The notes beneath the pieces are model-generated. The model did no database searches. It was not told the DNA's origin and saw only the letters and a program-made list of their open reading frames with translations. A stretch of DNA of 64,000 nucleotides, from NCBI RefSeq assembly GCF_014643375.1, contig NZ_BMJJ01000004.1, positions 444,167 through 508,166 on the forward strand, read 5' to 3'. The first letter of the stretch is position 1. Each line of letters begins with the position of its first letter. The position numbers and the translations under genes were made by a program. Of the stretch, positions 53,808-62,468 are shown in pieces. Origin of the DNA: Aureimonas glaciei. Its GTDB lineage: Bacteria > Pseudomonadota > Alphaproteobacteria > Rhizobiales > Rhizobiaceae.

Positions 53808-55007
53808 TCAGACGATCCCGCGCGCCCTGAGGCCCTCGACGGCTTCCGCGTCGAGGCCGAGCGCCTCGCGCAGCACTTCCTCGGTGTGTTCGCCGAGCCG
53901 CGGGCCGACCCAGCGCACCGCGCCGGGTGTCTCCGACAGCCGCGGCACGACGGCCTGCATGGTCAGGGCCCCGTAATCCTCGGTCTCGACCTCGACCAGG
54001 GCGCCGCGCGCCTGGAAATGCGGGTTGGCCGCTGCGTCATCGATGCCGGCGACGGGGCCGGCGGGAACGCCGGCGGCGTCCAGCCCTTCGAGCAGCGCGG
54101 TCAGCGGCAGGGTCGCCGTCCAGGCCGCGACGAGGGCGTCGAGCTCGGCCTGGCGCTCGCCGCGGGCGCGATGTGTGGCGTAGCGCGGATCGGTGGCGAG
54201 CGCCGGCTGGCCCATGAGCTCGGCGAGGCGACGAAAGATCGCGTCGCCATTGCCGGCGACGAGCACCCATTGGCCGTCGGCGGTCGGATAGAGATTGGAC
54301 GGCGCGATTCCGGGAAGACCCGTGCCGGTGCGCCGCCGGACGGCGCCGGTGGCGCTGTGTTCGGCAAACACGCTCTCCATGACGCCGAGAACGGCGTCGG
54401 TGATGCCGACATCGATGACCTGGCCGCGGCCGCTGGCATGGCGGGCGTTGAGCGCCGAGAGCACGCCGATGGTGGTGAACATGCCGGCGAGGCTGTCGCC
54501 GATCGACAGGCCGGCGCGCGGCGGCGGCTGGTCGGGAAAGCCGCCGAGCGAGCGCATGCCGGCCATGGCCTCGGCGATGGCGCCAAAGCCGACGCGGGTC
54601 GAATAAGGGCCGGTCTGGCCGAAACCCGAGACTCGGGCGATGATCAGCCGCGGATTGGCGGCCTGCAGCACGTCCGGCGCCATGCCCCAGCGCTCGATCG
54701 TGCCGGGCCGAAAGTTCTCGATCAGCACGTCGGCTTCGGCGAGCAATGCGCGGGCGATCTCGGTGCCCTCGGGCTGGCGGAGGTCGAGCGTCAGCGAGCG
54801 CTTGTTGCGCGCGATGACCGGCCACCACAGCGCCTTGCCCTCGCGCTGCACGACGCCCCATTGCCGCATCGAGTCGCCGGTCCCCGGCGGTTCGATCTTG
54901 ACGACATGGGCGCCTTGGTCGGCGAGGAGCTGGCCGCAGAAGGGGCCGGCGATGAACGAGCCCATCTCGACGACGCGCAGGCCGTCGAGGGCACCGGCGC
55001 CGCTCAC
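53808..55007 (-). CDS. class III (CaiB/BaiF-type) CoA-transferase
   Basis: 399 residues from GTG 55007, overlapping the GntR stop as GTGA; the frame remains open upstream but only as a shadow of the GntR gene. Typical elements: LDGLRVVEMGSFIAGPFCGQ, NKRSLTLDLRQPEG, VSGFGQTGPYSTR, and a C-terminal RLGEHTEEVLREALG. The place where most members have the catalytic Asp (PG-[FY]-D) reads VGFGAIAEAMAG, with Gly. I believe a subgroup shares this but cannot confirm it. It would move CoA from succinyl-CoA or similar onto a catabolic acid. Confidence 0.88.
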   Translation of the reverse strand: MSGAGALDGLRVVEMGSFIAGPFCGQLLADQGAHVVKIEPPGTGDSMRQWGVVQREGKALWWPVIARNKRSLTLDLRQPEGTEIARALLAEADVLIENFRPGTIERWGMAPDVLQAANPRLIIARVSGFGQTGPYSTRVGFGAIAEAMAGMRSLGGFPDQPPPRAGLSIGDSLAGMFTTIGVLSALNARHASGRGQVIDVGITDAVLGVMESVFAEHSATGAVRRRTGTGLPGIAPSNLYPTADGQWVLVAGNGDAIFRRLAELMGQPALATDPRYATHRARGERQAELDALVAAWTATLPLTALLEGLDAAGVPAGPVAGIDDAAANPHFQARGALVEVETEDYGALTMQAVVPRLSETPGAVRWVGPRLGEHTEEVLREALGLDAEAVEGLRARGIV

Positions 55008-55669
55008 TTGCGCGCTCCGACCACGACCAGCCCCGCGGCGCCGCGGGCATTGCCCATCAGCGCCTCGACATGGCGGGACTGGGTGCTCTGTGCGTGTTCG
55101 GTGACGGCGGCGACCGCGGTCGCCACGTCGCGGCGGCGGACGATGTCGAGGATGTTCATGTGCTCGGTGACGGTGCGCTGGCGCCCTTCCAGGCTGCGAA
55201 TTTCCAGCCAGCGGGCGCGGGCGAGGCGGGTCATCACGTCCTCGACGGCGCGCACGAAAAACAGGTTGCCCGACAGCCGCGCCAGCTCGACGTGAAAGTC
55301 GCGGCCGGCGCGGTGCCATTCGTCGAGGGACATGTCCATGGTCACCGACACTACCATCTCGGCGATGCCGTCGATCTCCTCGGGTCTCGCCCGCTGGCAG
55401 GCCAGCGTCACCGCTTCGCGTTCCACGGCGGCGCGAAACTCCGACGCCGCCTCGATCTCCTGGAAGGACAAAGGCGTCACCGACCAGCCGCGGTCGTCGC
55501 GCTGGACGAGGCCGTCGACCTCGAGCCGCGACAGGGCGGCGCGGATCGGGGTGCGCGAGCCGCCATAGAGGGCCTCGAACTGGCGCTCGCTGAAAGCGTG
55601 GCCGGGGCTGAGGGTAAGGGACAGGATGTCCCCGCGGATCGTCTCGTAGAGGCGGTGCATCTGGGACAA
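55004..55669 (-). CDS. GntR-family transcriptional regulator (FCD subfamily)
   Basis: 221 residues. The winged helix at the N-terminus (LYETIRGDILSLTLSPGHAF, RTPIRAALSRLEVDGLV) is followed by an FCD domain with GRDFHVELARLSGN and a late VTEHMNILDIVRRRD. It is translated just before the CoA-transferase (GTGA overlap). A perfect 12-bp palindrome lies 30 bp upstream of its start, suggesting autoregulation. A related site precedes the second TRAP operon. Confidence 0.92.
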   Translation of the reverse strand: MSQMHRLYETIRGDILSLTLSPGHAFSERQFEALYGGSRTPIRAALSRLEVDGLVQRDDRGWSVTPLSFQEIEAASEFRAAVEREAVTLACQRARPEEIDGIAEMVVSVTMDMSLDEWHRAGRDFHVELARLSGNLFFVRAVEDVMTRLARARWLEIRSLEGRQRTVTEHMNILDIVRRRDVATAVAAVTEHAQSTQSRHVEALMGNARGAAGLVVVGARK

Positions 55670-55687
55670 GAAAGCACTCCGAAAGCG

Positions 55688-55710
55688 TGGTATCCCGCTC
55701 GGTATACCGA
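55688..55710. promoter_or_regulatory. candidate GntR autoregulatory operator
   Basis: TCGGTATACCGA at 55699-55710 is a perfect 12-bp palindrome, and TGGTATCCC at 55688-55696 is a second half-site-like copy. Both lie just upstream of the GntR gene (start 55669) in a 172-bp gap. The nonamer TGGTATCCC recurs at 59716. Confidence 0.55.
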
Positions 55711-55841
55711 AATGATCGGCGGAAGAAAAGCCTCTGGCGCGACGTGGCCGCGCAATTTTCCGATCTGGTCTCTGTTGCTGAGACCCCGTCGTTCACGGGT
55801 CTCCTCGGCGTCTCGCCCGGCGCCGCGGTGACGGGAGGCCG

Positions 55842-56720
55842 CTAGCCGATGGCGTTGATGCGCCGATAGGCTGAGATCACCTGGCTGTCGTCGGCGGCGC
55901 CGTCGCCCGCGCCCGAAGCCGAGAGGAAGAGCTGGTGCGCCATGGCGGCCAAGGGCAGGGCGGCCTTGGCGTCGCGGCCGGCCTCCATGACGATGCCGAG
56001 ATCCTTGACGAAGATGTCGACCGTGCTGGTGATGCCGGGCGCCTCCTCCAGCATGCGCGGCCCGCGGTCGCGCAGCATCCAGCTCGATGCCGCCGAACCG
56101 CCGACGATCTGCAGGAGGACGTCCATGTCGACGCCGACCTTCATGCCGAGCGACAGCGCCTCGGCCGCGGCGGCCAAATGCACGCCGCAGAGCAGCTGGT
56201 TGATCGACTTGACGACGGCCCCCTGGCCCGGCGTCTCGCCGACATGGAAGAGCTTGTCGCCCATGGCGGCGAGCACCGGCCGTACCTTTTCTAGGACGGG
56301 CGCCGGGCAGGCGGCCATGATGCTGAGGCTGGCCGCGATCGCCCCGGCGACGCCGCCCGAGACCGGGCAGTCGACGAAGGACCGGCCTTCGGCCTCGACC
56401 TTGGCGGCGAGCGCCTCGACCGCGCCGGGCGGGCAGGTGGACATCAGGCAGACCGTGCCGCCCGGTGTCATCGCTGCCAGCGCCCCGTCGTCGAAGAGGA
56501 CGCTGCGGGCCTGGTCGATGTTGACGACCATCAGCACCAGCACCTCGGCGCCGGACGCCGCCGCCGCGACCGTCGCCGCGGCCTTTCCGCCGGCGGCCTC
56601 GAGGGCCGCGCCGGCGTCCGTACGGATGTCAGTGCCGGTGACGGCGAAGCCCGCCGCAACGAGGTTTTTCGCCATCGGCAGGCCCATGGAGCCGAGGCCG
56701 ACGAAGCCGATCTGTGTCAC
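55842..56720 (-). CDS. 3-hydroxyisobutyrate dehydrogenase-family NAD(P)-dependent oxidoreductase
   Basis: 292 residues from GTG 56720 with AAGGA upstream; the long frame above it is a shadow of the permease gene. The Rossmann motif GFVGLGSMGLPMAKNL is at the N-terminus, DCPVSGGVAGA is the substrate loop, and the catalytic Lys lies in GQGAVVKSINQLL. The family includes 3-hydroxyisobutyrate, tartronate-semialdehyde and L-threonate enzymes; I cannot choose among them. It lies 20 bp after the TRAP large permease, so it is probably the last gene of that transcript. Confidence 0.9.
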   Translation of the reverse strand: MTQIGFVGLGSMGLPMAKNLVAAGFAVTGTDIRTDAGAALEAAGGKAAATVAAAASGAEVLVLMVVNIDQARSVLFDDGALAAMTPGGTVCLMSTCPPGAVEALAAKVEAEGRSFVDCPVSGGVAGAIAASLSIMAACPAPVLEKVRPVLAAMGDKLFHVGETPGQGAVVKSINQLLCGVHLAAAAEALSLGMKVGVDMDVLLQIVGGSAASSWMLRDRGPRMLEEAPGITSTVDIFVKDLGIVMEAGRDAKAALPLAAMAHQLFLSASGAGDGAADDSQVISAYRRINAIG

Positions 56721-56740
56721 GCGCGTATCCTTGCAGGAGG

Positions 56741-58003
56741 TCAATAGAGCGTCAGCGCGGGGACGTAGGAGATCAGGCCGAGCACCGTCAGCGCCACGAG
56801 ATAGAAGGGCCAGAGTTCGCGCACAACGGCGAGGATCGGCACCCGGGCGATCGCCGCGCCGATGAACAGCGTGGTGCCGATCGGCGGGGTAAACAGGCCG
56901 ATCGACAGGTTGATCGCCACCATGATGCCGAGCTGGATCGGGTCGATGCCGATCGCCTGGCCGATAGCGACGAAGGTCGGGCCGAGCAGCAGGATGGCGG
57001 CGGGCAGGTCGAGGAACATGCCGACGAAGAGCATGATCAGGTTCATCGCTAGGATGATCAGCCAGGGCTCCTGCAGTACCGTCATCGCCCAGTTGGCGAC
57101 GATCGCCGGCACCCGCTCGGTGATGAGGACATGGCCGACGAGACTGGAGGCGGTGATCACCAGCATGACCACACCGGTGGTCACCGCTGTCGTCACCAGC
57201 GCGTCGCGTAGTCGCGCAAGCGTGAGATCCCGGTAGAGAAGCGTGCTGACGACGATGGCATAGGCCACGGCGATGACGCTGACCTCGGTGGGCGTGGCGA
57301 TGCCAAGCCGCAGGAGCGCGATGATGAAGACCGGCATCAGCAAGGCCGGCGCCGCGGTCACGAGGGACGCGCCGAGCGCCCTGAGGCCGCCGCCGCCGCC
57401 CTCGAGCCGCGGAAAGCTGCGCATGCGGCCGCTGACATAGCAGACGACCATCATGCCGGCGGCGAGCAGCAGGCCGGGAAGCACCGCGGCGATGAACAGC
57501 GAGGCGATCGAGGCGTTGGAGACCGTCGCGTAGATGATCAGCGGAATTGAGGGGGGTATGAGGCCGGCGATCACCGAGGAGGAGGAGGTGACGGCGGCGG
57601 CGAAGGCGGCGGGGTATCCCTCGCGCTTTTGCCAGGGGATCAGCATCGAGCCGAGCGCCGAGGCTTCCGCCACGGCCGAGCCGGAGACGCCGCCGAAGAC
57701 GGTCGAGCCGACGACGCTGACCTGCCCGAGGCCGCCGTGGAAGCGGCCGACCAGCGCCGCGGCGAAGGCGACGAGCTGCTTGCCGAGCGTGCCCGACATC
57801 ATCAGCGAGCCCGAGAGGATGAAAAAGGGAATGGCCAGGAGCGGAAAGCTCTGGGTCGGCTGGAACAGCTTGACCACGGCGATAACGGCGGGAACGCCAC
57901 CGAGGAACAGCACCGCGGAGCCCGCCGCGATGACCAGGGCATAGCCGACCGGAAAGGCGCAGACGAGCAGCAGCGCGAAGACCGAGACCATCATGACCGT
58001 CAT
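56741..58003 (-). CDS. dctM: TRAP transporter large permease (DctM family), second system
   Basis: 420 residues from ATG 58003 (4-bp overlap with dctQ). Hydrophobic throughout, with VFGGVSGSAVAEASALGS, AGLIPPSIPLIIYA, TPTEVSVIAVAY and a late FTPPIGTTLFIGAAIA. This gene is only distantly similar to the first DctM in the window, so the two systems are not a recent duplication. It lies between dctQ and the 3-hydroxyisobutyrate dehydrogenase-family gene. Confidence 0.93.
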   Translation of the reverse strand: MTVMMVSVFALLLVCAFPVGYALVIAAGSAVLFLGGVPAVIAVVKLFQPTQSFPLLAIPFFILSGSLMMSGTLGKQLVAFAAALVGRFHGGLGQVSVVGSTVFGGVSGSAVAEASALGSMLIPWQKREGYPAAFAAAVTSSSSVIAGLIPPSIPLIIYATVSNASIASLFIAAVLPGLLLAAGMMVVCYVSGRMRSFPRLEGGGGGLRALGASLVTAAPALLMPVFIIALLRLGIATPTEVSVIAVAYAIVVSTLLYRDLTLARLRDALVTTAVTTGVVMLVITASSLVGHVLITERVPAIVANWAMTVLQEPWLIILAMNLIMLFVGMFLDLPAAILLLGPTFVAIGQAIGIDPIQLGIMVAINLSIGLFTPPIGTTLFIGAAIARVPILAVVRELWPFYLVALTVLGLISYVPALTLY

Positions 58004-58566
58004 AGCGTGTGCTCCGGTTCCTCGGCGAAGATGATGCGCGGATCCTCGGCATAGAGCACCCGGACGAGGTACACCGCACAGGTCAGGACGATGCCGACGA
58101 AGCCGAAGATCATCGCCGAATAGGCGTAGAACTGCGGAATGCCGGTCAGCGGAAACAGCTGGTGGCCGGTCACCTTGATCACGTCGATGGCGACGAAGGC
58201 GAGATAGGCGAAGGTGACGAGGATGAGCACCTGCATCGCCACCAGGAGGACGCGGGCGGCGGCGCGGCCCAGGGCGTCGAGGAGGAGCGAGACCGAAATG
58301 TGGGCGCCACGATGCGCCGCTAGGACGATGCCGCCCATGACGAGCCAGGGAAACAGGAGGTTCGGGACCTCGGCCGGCCAGCCGAGGCCGCGTGTGGTGA
58401 GATAGCGGACGATGACGTCCGCCATCAGGGCGAGGAAGATCGCCACGATCGAGAGCACGCCGATCGTCGAGGCGACGAGGCCGATGCCCTGGTCGATGAA
58501 GTTGGCAACGCGCAGGGCGACTGGCGCCGCCCTGCCGTCGCCGGGCATCTGCCCCGCGCGGTTCAT
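58000..58566 (-). CDS. dctQ: TRAP transporter small permease (DctQ family), second system
   Basis: 188 residues from ATG 58566, which overlaps the dctP stop (ATGA). Four hydrophobic segments; FPWLVMGGIVLAAHRGAHISV matches the DctQ helix 2-3 signature. The C-terminus ends in an acidic tail (EEPEHTL). A longer open frame to 58629 would run into dctP and has no ribosome site. Confidence 0.9.
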   Translation of the reverse strand: MNRAGQMPGDGRAAPVALRVANFIDQGIGLVASTIGVLSIVAIFLALMADVIVRYLTTRGLGWPAEVPNLLFPWLVMGGIVLAAHRGAHISVSLLLDALGRAAARVLLVAMQVLILVTFAYLAFVAIDVIKVTGHQLFPLTGIPQFYAYSAMIFGFVGIVLTCAVYLVRVLYAEDPRIIFAEEPEHTL

Positions 58567-59534
58567 TTCTTCGCCGCAGCCGCCGCAGCGACCATCTCGT
58601 CGACGAGCTCGGGATAGGTCTCGCGCCACTTGTCGTAGACGGACTTGGTCGCATCGACGAAGGCCTGCGATTCCACCTCATTGAAGACGACGCCGGCCTC
58701 TTCCAGCGTTGCGCGGAGCTTCGCTTCGTCGCTCTGCGAGCGTTCGCGGTTGAACTTGCCCGCTTCCAGCGCCGCCTCGCGGATCGCCGCCTGGTCCTCG
58801 GGGGTGAAGGTATCGAAGATGATCTTGCTGGCGACGAGCAGGGTCGCTTCGTACTTGTGGTTGGTCAGCGAAATGTACTTCTGCACCTCGTACAGCTTGG
58901 AGGAGTAGATGTTGATCAGCGGGTTTTCCTGGCCGTCGACGACGCCCTGCTGCAGAGCGATGTAGAGCTCGGAGAAGGCGAGCGGCGTCGGGTTGGCTCC
59001 GAGCGCGTTGAAGATGTCGATGGTGATCGGATCGGGCGGTGTGCGGATCTTCAGGCCGGCGAGGTCCGCGGGCTTGGTGATCGGCCGCGTGCTGTTGCTG
59101 GTCTGGCGGATGCCGTTGTCCCAGAAGGCGAGGATGACGAGGCCCTGCGCTTCGGCAGCGGCGGCGAGCTTCTCGCCGACCGGGCCGTCCATGACCTCCC
59201 AGGCCTGCGGCAGGTTCTCGAACAGGAAGGGCAGGCCGAGCACGGCGATCTCGGGCACGACGGCCGAGGTGGTGCCCTGCGAGTTGGCGCTGAAGGCCAG
59301 CGTTCCCAGGCGCATGTTGGTCAGCGCCTCGGCGTCCTCGCCGAACTGCGCGCTGCCGCCGACGTCGATCTTCACGCGGCCGGCGGTCTTTTCGGCGACG
59401 AGCTCGGAGAAGCGCAGCGAGGCGTCCGACTTCGGATTGCCGGGCGCCGCGTTGTGCGAGAGCTGGTACTGGGCCATCGCCGATGTCGAGTAGAGCGCGA
59501 TCGCGGCAGCGATGGCGAGCAGGGACTTCTTCAT
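58563..59534 (-). CDS. dctP: TRAP transporter substrate-binding protein (DctP family), second system
   Basis: 323 residues from ATG 59534 with GGGAGGA at good spacing. The signal peptide ends after SAMA (about residue 21). The mature protein has the classic DctP elements: LGLPFLFENLPQAWEV, the ligand Arg in LAGLKIRTPPDP, and ALQQGVVDGQENPL. This is the common C4-dicarboxylate/sugar-acid type. A 205-bp leader with a long inverted repeat precedes it, marking the start of a dctP-dctQ-dctM-dehydrogenase transcript. Confidence 0.94.
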   Translation of the reverse strand: MKKSLLAIAAAIALYSTSAMAQYQLSHNAAPGNPKSDASLRFSELVAEKTAGRVKIDVGGSAQFGEDAEALTNMRLGTLAFSANSQGTTSAVVPEIAVLGLPFLFENLPQAWEVMDGPVGEKLAAAAEAQGLVILAFWDNGIRQTSNSTRPITKPADLAGLKIRTPPDPITIDIFNALGANPTPLAFSELYIALQQGVVDGQENPLINIYSSKLYEVQKYISLTNHKYEATLLVASKIIFDTFTPEDQAAIREAALEAGKFNRERSQSDEAKLRATLEEAGVVFNEVESQAFVDATKSVYDKWRETYPELVDEMVAAAAAAKK

Positions 59535-59714
59535 GCATTCCTCCCGGGGGGTGTGGTGACAGCAGATTATTGGACGGCCGCTCTTGGGGCGGCTCGGGGC
59601 GGAGCCTTTGGCCCCGTGCTTCTTTTTGGCGAACAGACCCTGGTTTCGACGCGCCGACGATGCGGCGGATGCCCCGAAAGGCAGATTTCGGGACGGGTTG
59701 TGTTCAGCCCAACA

Positions 59715-59738
59715 TTGGTATCCCAACTGGGATGCCAA
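59715..59738. promoter_or_regulatory. candidate operator upstream of the second TRAP operon
   Basis: TTGGTATCCCA (59715-59725) and TGGGATGCCAA (59728-59738) are inverted with a 2-bp centre and match at 10 of 11 positions. It lies 180 bp before dctP and directly after the transketolase stop. It shares TGGTATCCC with the site upstream of the GntR gene at 55004. Confidence 0.55.
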
Positions 59739-59739
59739 A

Positions 59740-60759
59740 TCAACTCCAGGCCTTGACCGATGCCACGATCTCCGACGTTGAGATCTTGTAGCGGTCGTGC
59801 AGGGTCGGCAGCGCGCCGGCGTCGAGAAAGGCGTCGGGCAAAGCGATCTGGTGGAAGGCGGGCGGGGTGATGCCGGCGCGCATCAAGGTTCCCGCCACCG
59901 CCTCGCCGAGGCCGCCGACGATCGAATGGTTTTCGGCCACCACCACCATGCGGCCGGTCCTGGCCGCCTCGCGCTTAATCGTCTCGACGTCGAGCGGCTT
60001 GATCGTGGCGACGTGCAGCACGGCGGCGTCGATGCTGTCGGCGGCGAGCGCCGCGGCGGCTTCCAGCGCCCGCATGGTCATGATGCCGGTGGAGATGAAC
60101 AGGACGTCACGCCCGTCGCGCAGCATCTTGGCCTTGCCGAACTCGAAGCTGTAGCCGTATTCGTCGAGCACCATCGGCACGTGGCCGCGCAGGAGGCGCA
60201 TGTAGACCGGACCCTGATGGGCGGCGATCACCGGCACCGCGGTCTCGACGTCGCGGGCGTCGCAGGGGTCGATGATCGCCATGTTCGGGAGCGCGCGGAA
60301 GATCGCCAGATCGTCTGTCGCCTGGTGGCTCGGGCCATAGCCCGTGGTGAGGCCGGGCAGGGCGCAGCAAATCTTGACGTTCAGCTTCTCCTCGGCGATC
60401 GCCATGCAGATGAAGTCGTAGGCGCGGCGCGAGGCGAAGACGGCATAGGTGGTGGCGAAGGGCATGAAGCCCTCGCGCGCCAGCCCTGCGGCAGCGCTCA
60501 TCAGCAGCTGCTCGGCCATGCCCATCTGGTAGAAGCGGTCGGGATGAGCCTGCGCGAAGATGTGCAGGTCGGTGTATTTGGCGAGATCGGCGGTGAGGCC
60601 GACGAGGTCGGGCCGCTCCTCCGCGAGCTTCACCAGCGCGTGGCCGAAGGGGGCGGAGACGGTGCGCTGGCCATCGGCGGCGAGCGAGGCGATCATCGCC
60701 GAGGTCGTCAGCCGCTTCTTCGGCGCGGCGGCCACGGGAGCGTTCGTGCCTGCGGTCAT
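59740..60759 (-). CDS. transketolase-like protein, C-terminal subunit
   Basis: 339 residues from ATG 60759, overlapping the stop of the N-terminal subunit. It carries the pyrimidine-binding and C-terminal transketolase domains: GLTADLAKYTDLHIFAQAHP, YQMGMAEQLLMSAAAGLARE with the TPP-activating Glu, GYGPSHQATDDLAIFRALP, and VVVAENHSIVGGLGEAV. With the N-terminal subunit it forms a split transketolase, a layout common in dedicated catabolic pathways. The donor and acceptor sugars are unknown, and no sugar kinase is present nearby. Confidence 0.92.
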   Translation of the reverse strand: MTAGTNAPVAAAPKKRLTTSAMIASLAADGQRTVSAPFGHALVKLAEERPDLVGLTADLAKYTDLHIFAQAHPDRFYQMGMAEQLLMSAAAGLAREGFMPFATTYAVFASRRAYDFICMAIAEEKLNVKICCALPGLTTGYGPSHQATDDLAIFRALPNMAIIDPCDARDVETAVPVIAAHQGPVYMRLLRGHVPMVLDEYGYSFEFGKAKMLRDGRDVLFISTGIMTMRALEAAAALAADSIDAAVLHVATIKPLDVETIKREAARTGRMVVVAENHSIVGGLGEAVAGTLMRAGITPPAFHQIALPDAFLDAGALPTLHDRYKISTSEIVASVKAWS

Positions 60760-61604
60760 TTCTGCCTCCCGGCGTCGAGCGCATCCAGCGCCAGCGTCCA
60801 CTCGTCGGCGTCGACGCGGATGAAATGCGCGCTTTCGCGCGCCTCGAGGAAGGGCACGCCCTTGCCCATCTTGGTGTCGCAGATGACGATGCGTGGCTGG
60901 CGCCCGGGGGCCGCGCGTGCCTCGTCGAAGGCGCGGGCGACGCCCTCGAGGTCGTTGCCGTCGACGCGCCGGACGAACCAGCCGAAAGCCTCGAACTTGG
61001 CCGCGAGCGGCTCGAAGCCGAGCATCTTGGTCGACGGACCGTCGGCCTGCTGGTTGTTGACGTCGACGATGGCGATGAGGTTGTCGAGGCCGTGGTGGGG
61101 CGCCGACAGCGCCGCCTCCCAGGTCGAGCCCTCGTCGAGCTCGCCGTCCGACAGGAGGTTGTAGACGAAGGCCTTGGAGCCCTTGCGCTTCAGCCCGAGG
61201 CACATGCCGACGGCGATGCCGAGGCCCTGGCCGAGCGAGCCGCCGGTGATCTCCATGCCTGGCGTATAGGCCGCCATGCCCGACATCGGCAGCCGCGAGT
61301 CGTCGCTGCCGTAGGACTCGAGCTCCTCCTCGGGCAGGATGCCGGCCTCGATCAGAACGGCATAGAGGGCGATGGCATAGTGGCCGATGGACAGCAGGAA
61401 GCGGTCGCGCCCTTCCCATTCCGGGTCTTCCGGGCGGAAGGTCATGGCGTGGAAATAGGCCACGGCCAGAACGTCGGCGATGCCGAGCGCCTGGCCGACA
61501 TAGCCCTGGCCCTGGACCTCGCCCATCCTCACCGCGTTGCGGCGGATGCGGTAGGCGCGTTCGGCCAGGCTGACATTGGTCAGGGGCGGCGAGGGCGGTG
61601 CCAT
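60756..61604 (-). CDS. transketolase-like protein, N-terminal (TPP-binding) subunit
   Basis: 282 residues, ATG 61604 after GGAGGAG. The TPP/Mg2+ motif runs from LLSDGELDEGSTWEAA to IAIVDVNNQQADGP (G-D-G-like followed by NN). Upstream are FLLSIGHYAIALYAVL and GGSLGQGLGIAVGMCLG, typical of transketolase N-halves. Its stop overlaps the start of the C-terminal subunit. The pair resembles the two-subunit transketolases of apulose-phosphate and sulfo-sugar pathways, but I cannot assign one. Confidence 0.92.
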   Translation of the reverse strand: MAPPSPPLTNVSLAERAYRIRRNAVRMGEVQGQGYVGQALGIADVLAVAYFHAMTFRPEDPEWEGRDRFLLSIGHYAIALYAVLIEAGILPEEELESYGSDDSRLPMSGMAAYTPGMEITGGSLGQGLGIAVGMCLGLKRKGSKAFVYNLLSDGELDEGSTWEAALSAPHHGLDNLIAIVDVNNQQADGPSTKMLGFEPLAAKFEAFGWFVRRVDGNDLEGVARAFDEARAAPGRQPRIVICDTKMGKGVPFLEARESAHFIRVDADEWTLALDALDAGRQK

Positions 61605-61692
61605 GGGCTTCTCCTCCAGACGGGGCGATGGGGACGACCGCCCTGTGCGCCGCGATCCGGCGCGCCGGGATCGGGCGTGATCAGGGCGAGGC

Positions 61693-61711
61693 CAGCCGGC
61701 GTCGCCGGCTG
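61693..61711 (-). terminator. perfect palindrome after the SDR gene
   Basis: CAGCCGGCG (61693-61701), a central T, and CGCCGGCTG (61703-61711): a 19-nt palindrome 8 nt past the SDR stop. As RNA it forms a stem with a small loop; there is no U-tract. It may separate the SDR from the transketolase genes. Confidence 0.45.
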
Positions 61712-61718
61712 ACGCGGC

Positions 61719-62468
61719 TCAATGGATCAGCATGCCGCCATTGACGTCGATCGTCGCGCCGGTGACGTAGGCCGACAGGTCCGAGGCGAGGAAAAGATAG
61801 ATCCCCGCCACATCGTCGGCGCTGCCCAGCCGGTCGAGCGGAATGTTCTTGCGGATGTCGAGACGCATCTCGTCGGTCAGCATGCCGCCGGTGATGTCGG
61901 TCTCGATCAGACCGGGGGTGACGCAGTTGACGCGGATCTTGTCCGGGCCGAACTCGCGTGCCATCGCCTTGGCAAGGCCGAGCACGCCGGCCTTGGCGGC
62001 GGAATAATGCGGGCCACCGAAAATGCCGCCGCCGCGCTGCGCCGAGACCGAGGACATGCAGGCGATTGAGCCGCCGCCTTGCGCCTGCATCGCGGGGATC
62101 ACGGCCTGGCTGAGCAGCAGCACGCCGGTGAGGTTGACGTCCATGATGCGCGACCAGTCGGCGATGCCGATGTCGAGCAGTTTGATCTTCTGGGTGATGC
62201 CGGCATTGTTGATGAGGATGTCGATGCGGCCGAAGGCGGAAAGGACGGCCGCGACGGCGTCGCGGCAGGCGCCGGAATCGGTGACGTCGCAGCCGAGGCC
62301 GATATGGCCTTCGCCGAGCGAGGCCGCCGCCGTCTCGGCCGCCGCCGCATCGATATCGAGAATGGCAACGCGCGCGCCCTCGGCAGCAAAGCGCCGGGCA
62401 GTGGCCAGCCCGATGCCCCGCGCACTGGCGGCGCCTGAAATCACGGCGAATTTGCCCTGAAGAAGCAT
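61719..62468 (-). CDS. short-chain dehydrogenase/reductase
   Basis: 249 residues from ATG 62468, with GGGAGGGA upstream. Classical SDR: cofactor motif SGAASARGIGLATA, DILINNAG, the catalytic Ser in SSVSAQRGGG and YSAAK, and the C-terminal GATIDVNGGM. The Asp ending the second strand (ILDIDAA) favours NAD+. It is likely a sugar- or polyol-oxidising enzyme feeding the split transketolase 114 bp downstream. Confidence 0.92.
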   Translation of the reverse strand: MLLQGKFAVISGAASARGIGLATARRFAAEGARVAILDIDAAAAETAAASLGEGHIGLGCDVTDSGACRDAVAAVLSAFGRIDILINNAGITQKIKLLDIGIADWSRIMDVNLTGVLLLSQAVIPAMQAQGGGSIACMSSVSAQRGGGIFGGPHYSAAKAGVLGLAKAMAREFGPDKIRVNCVTPGLIETDITGGMLTDEMRLDIRKNIPLDRLGSADDVAGIYLFLASDLSAYVTGATIDVNGGMLIH

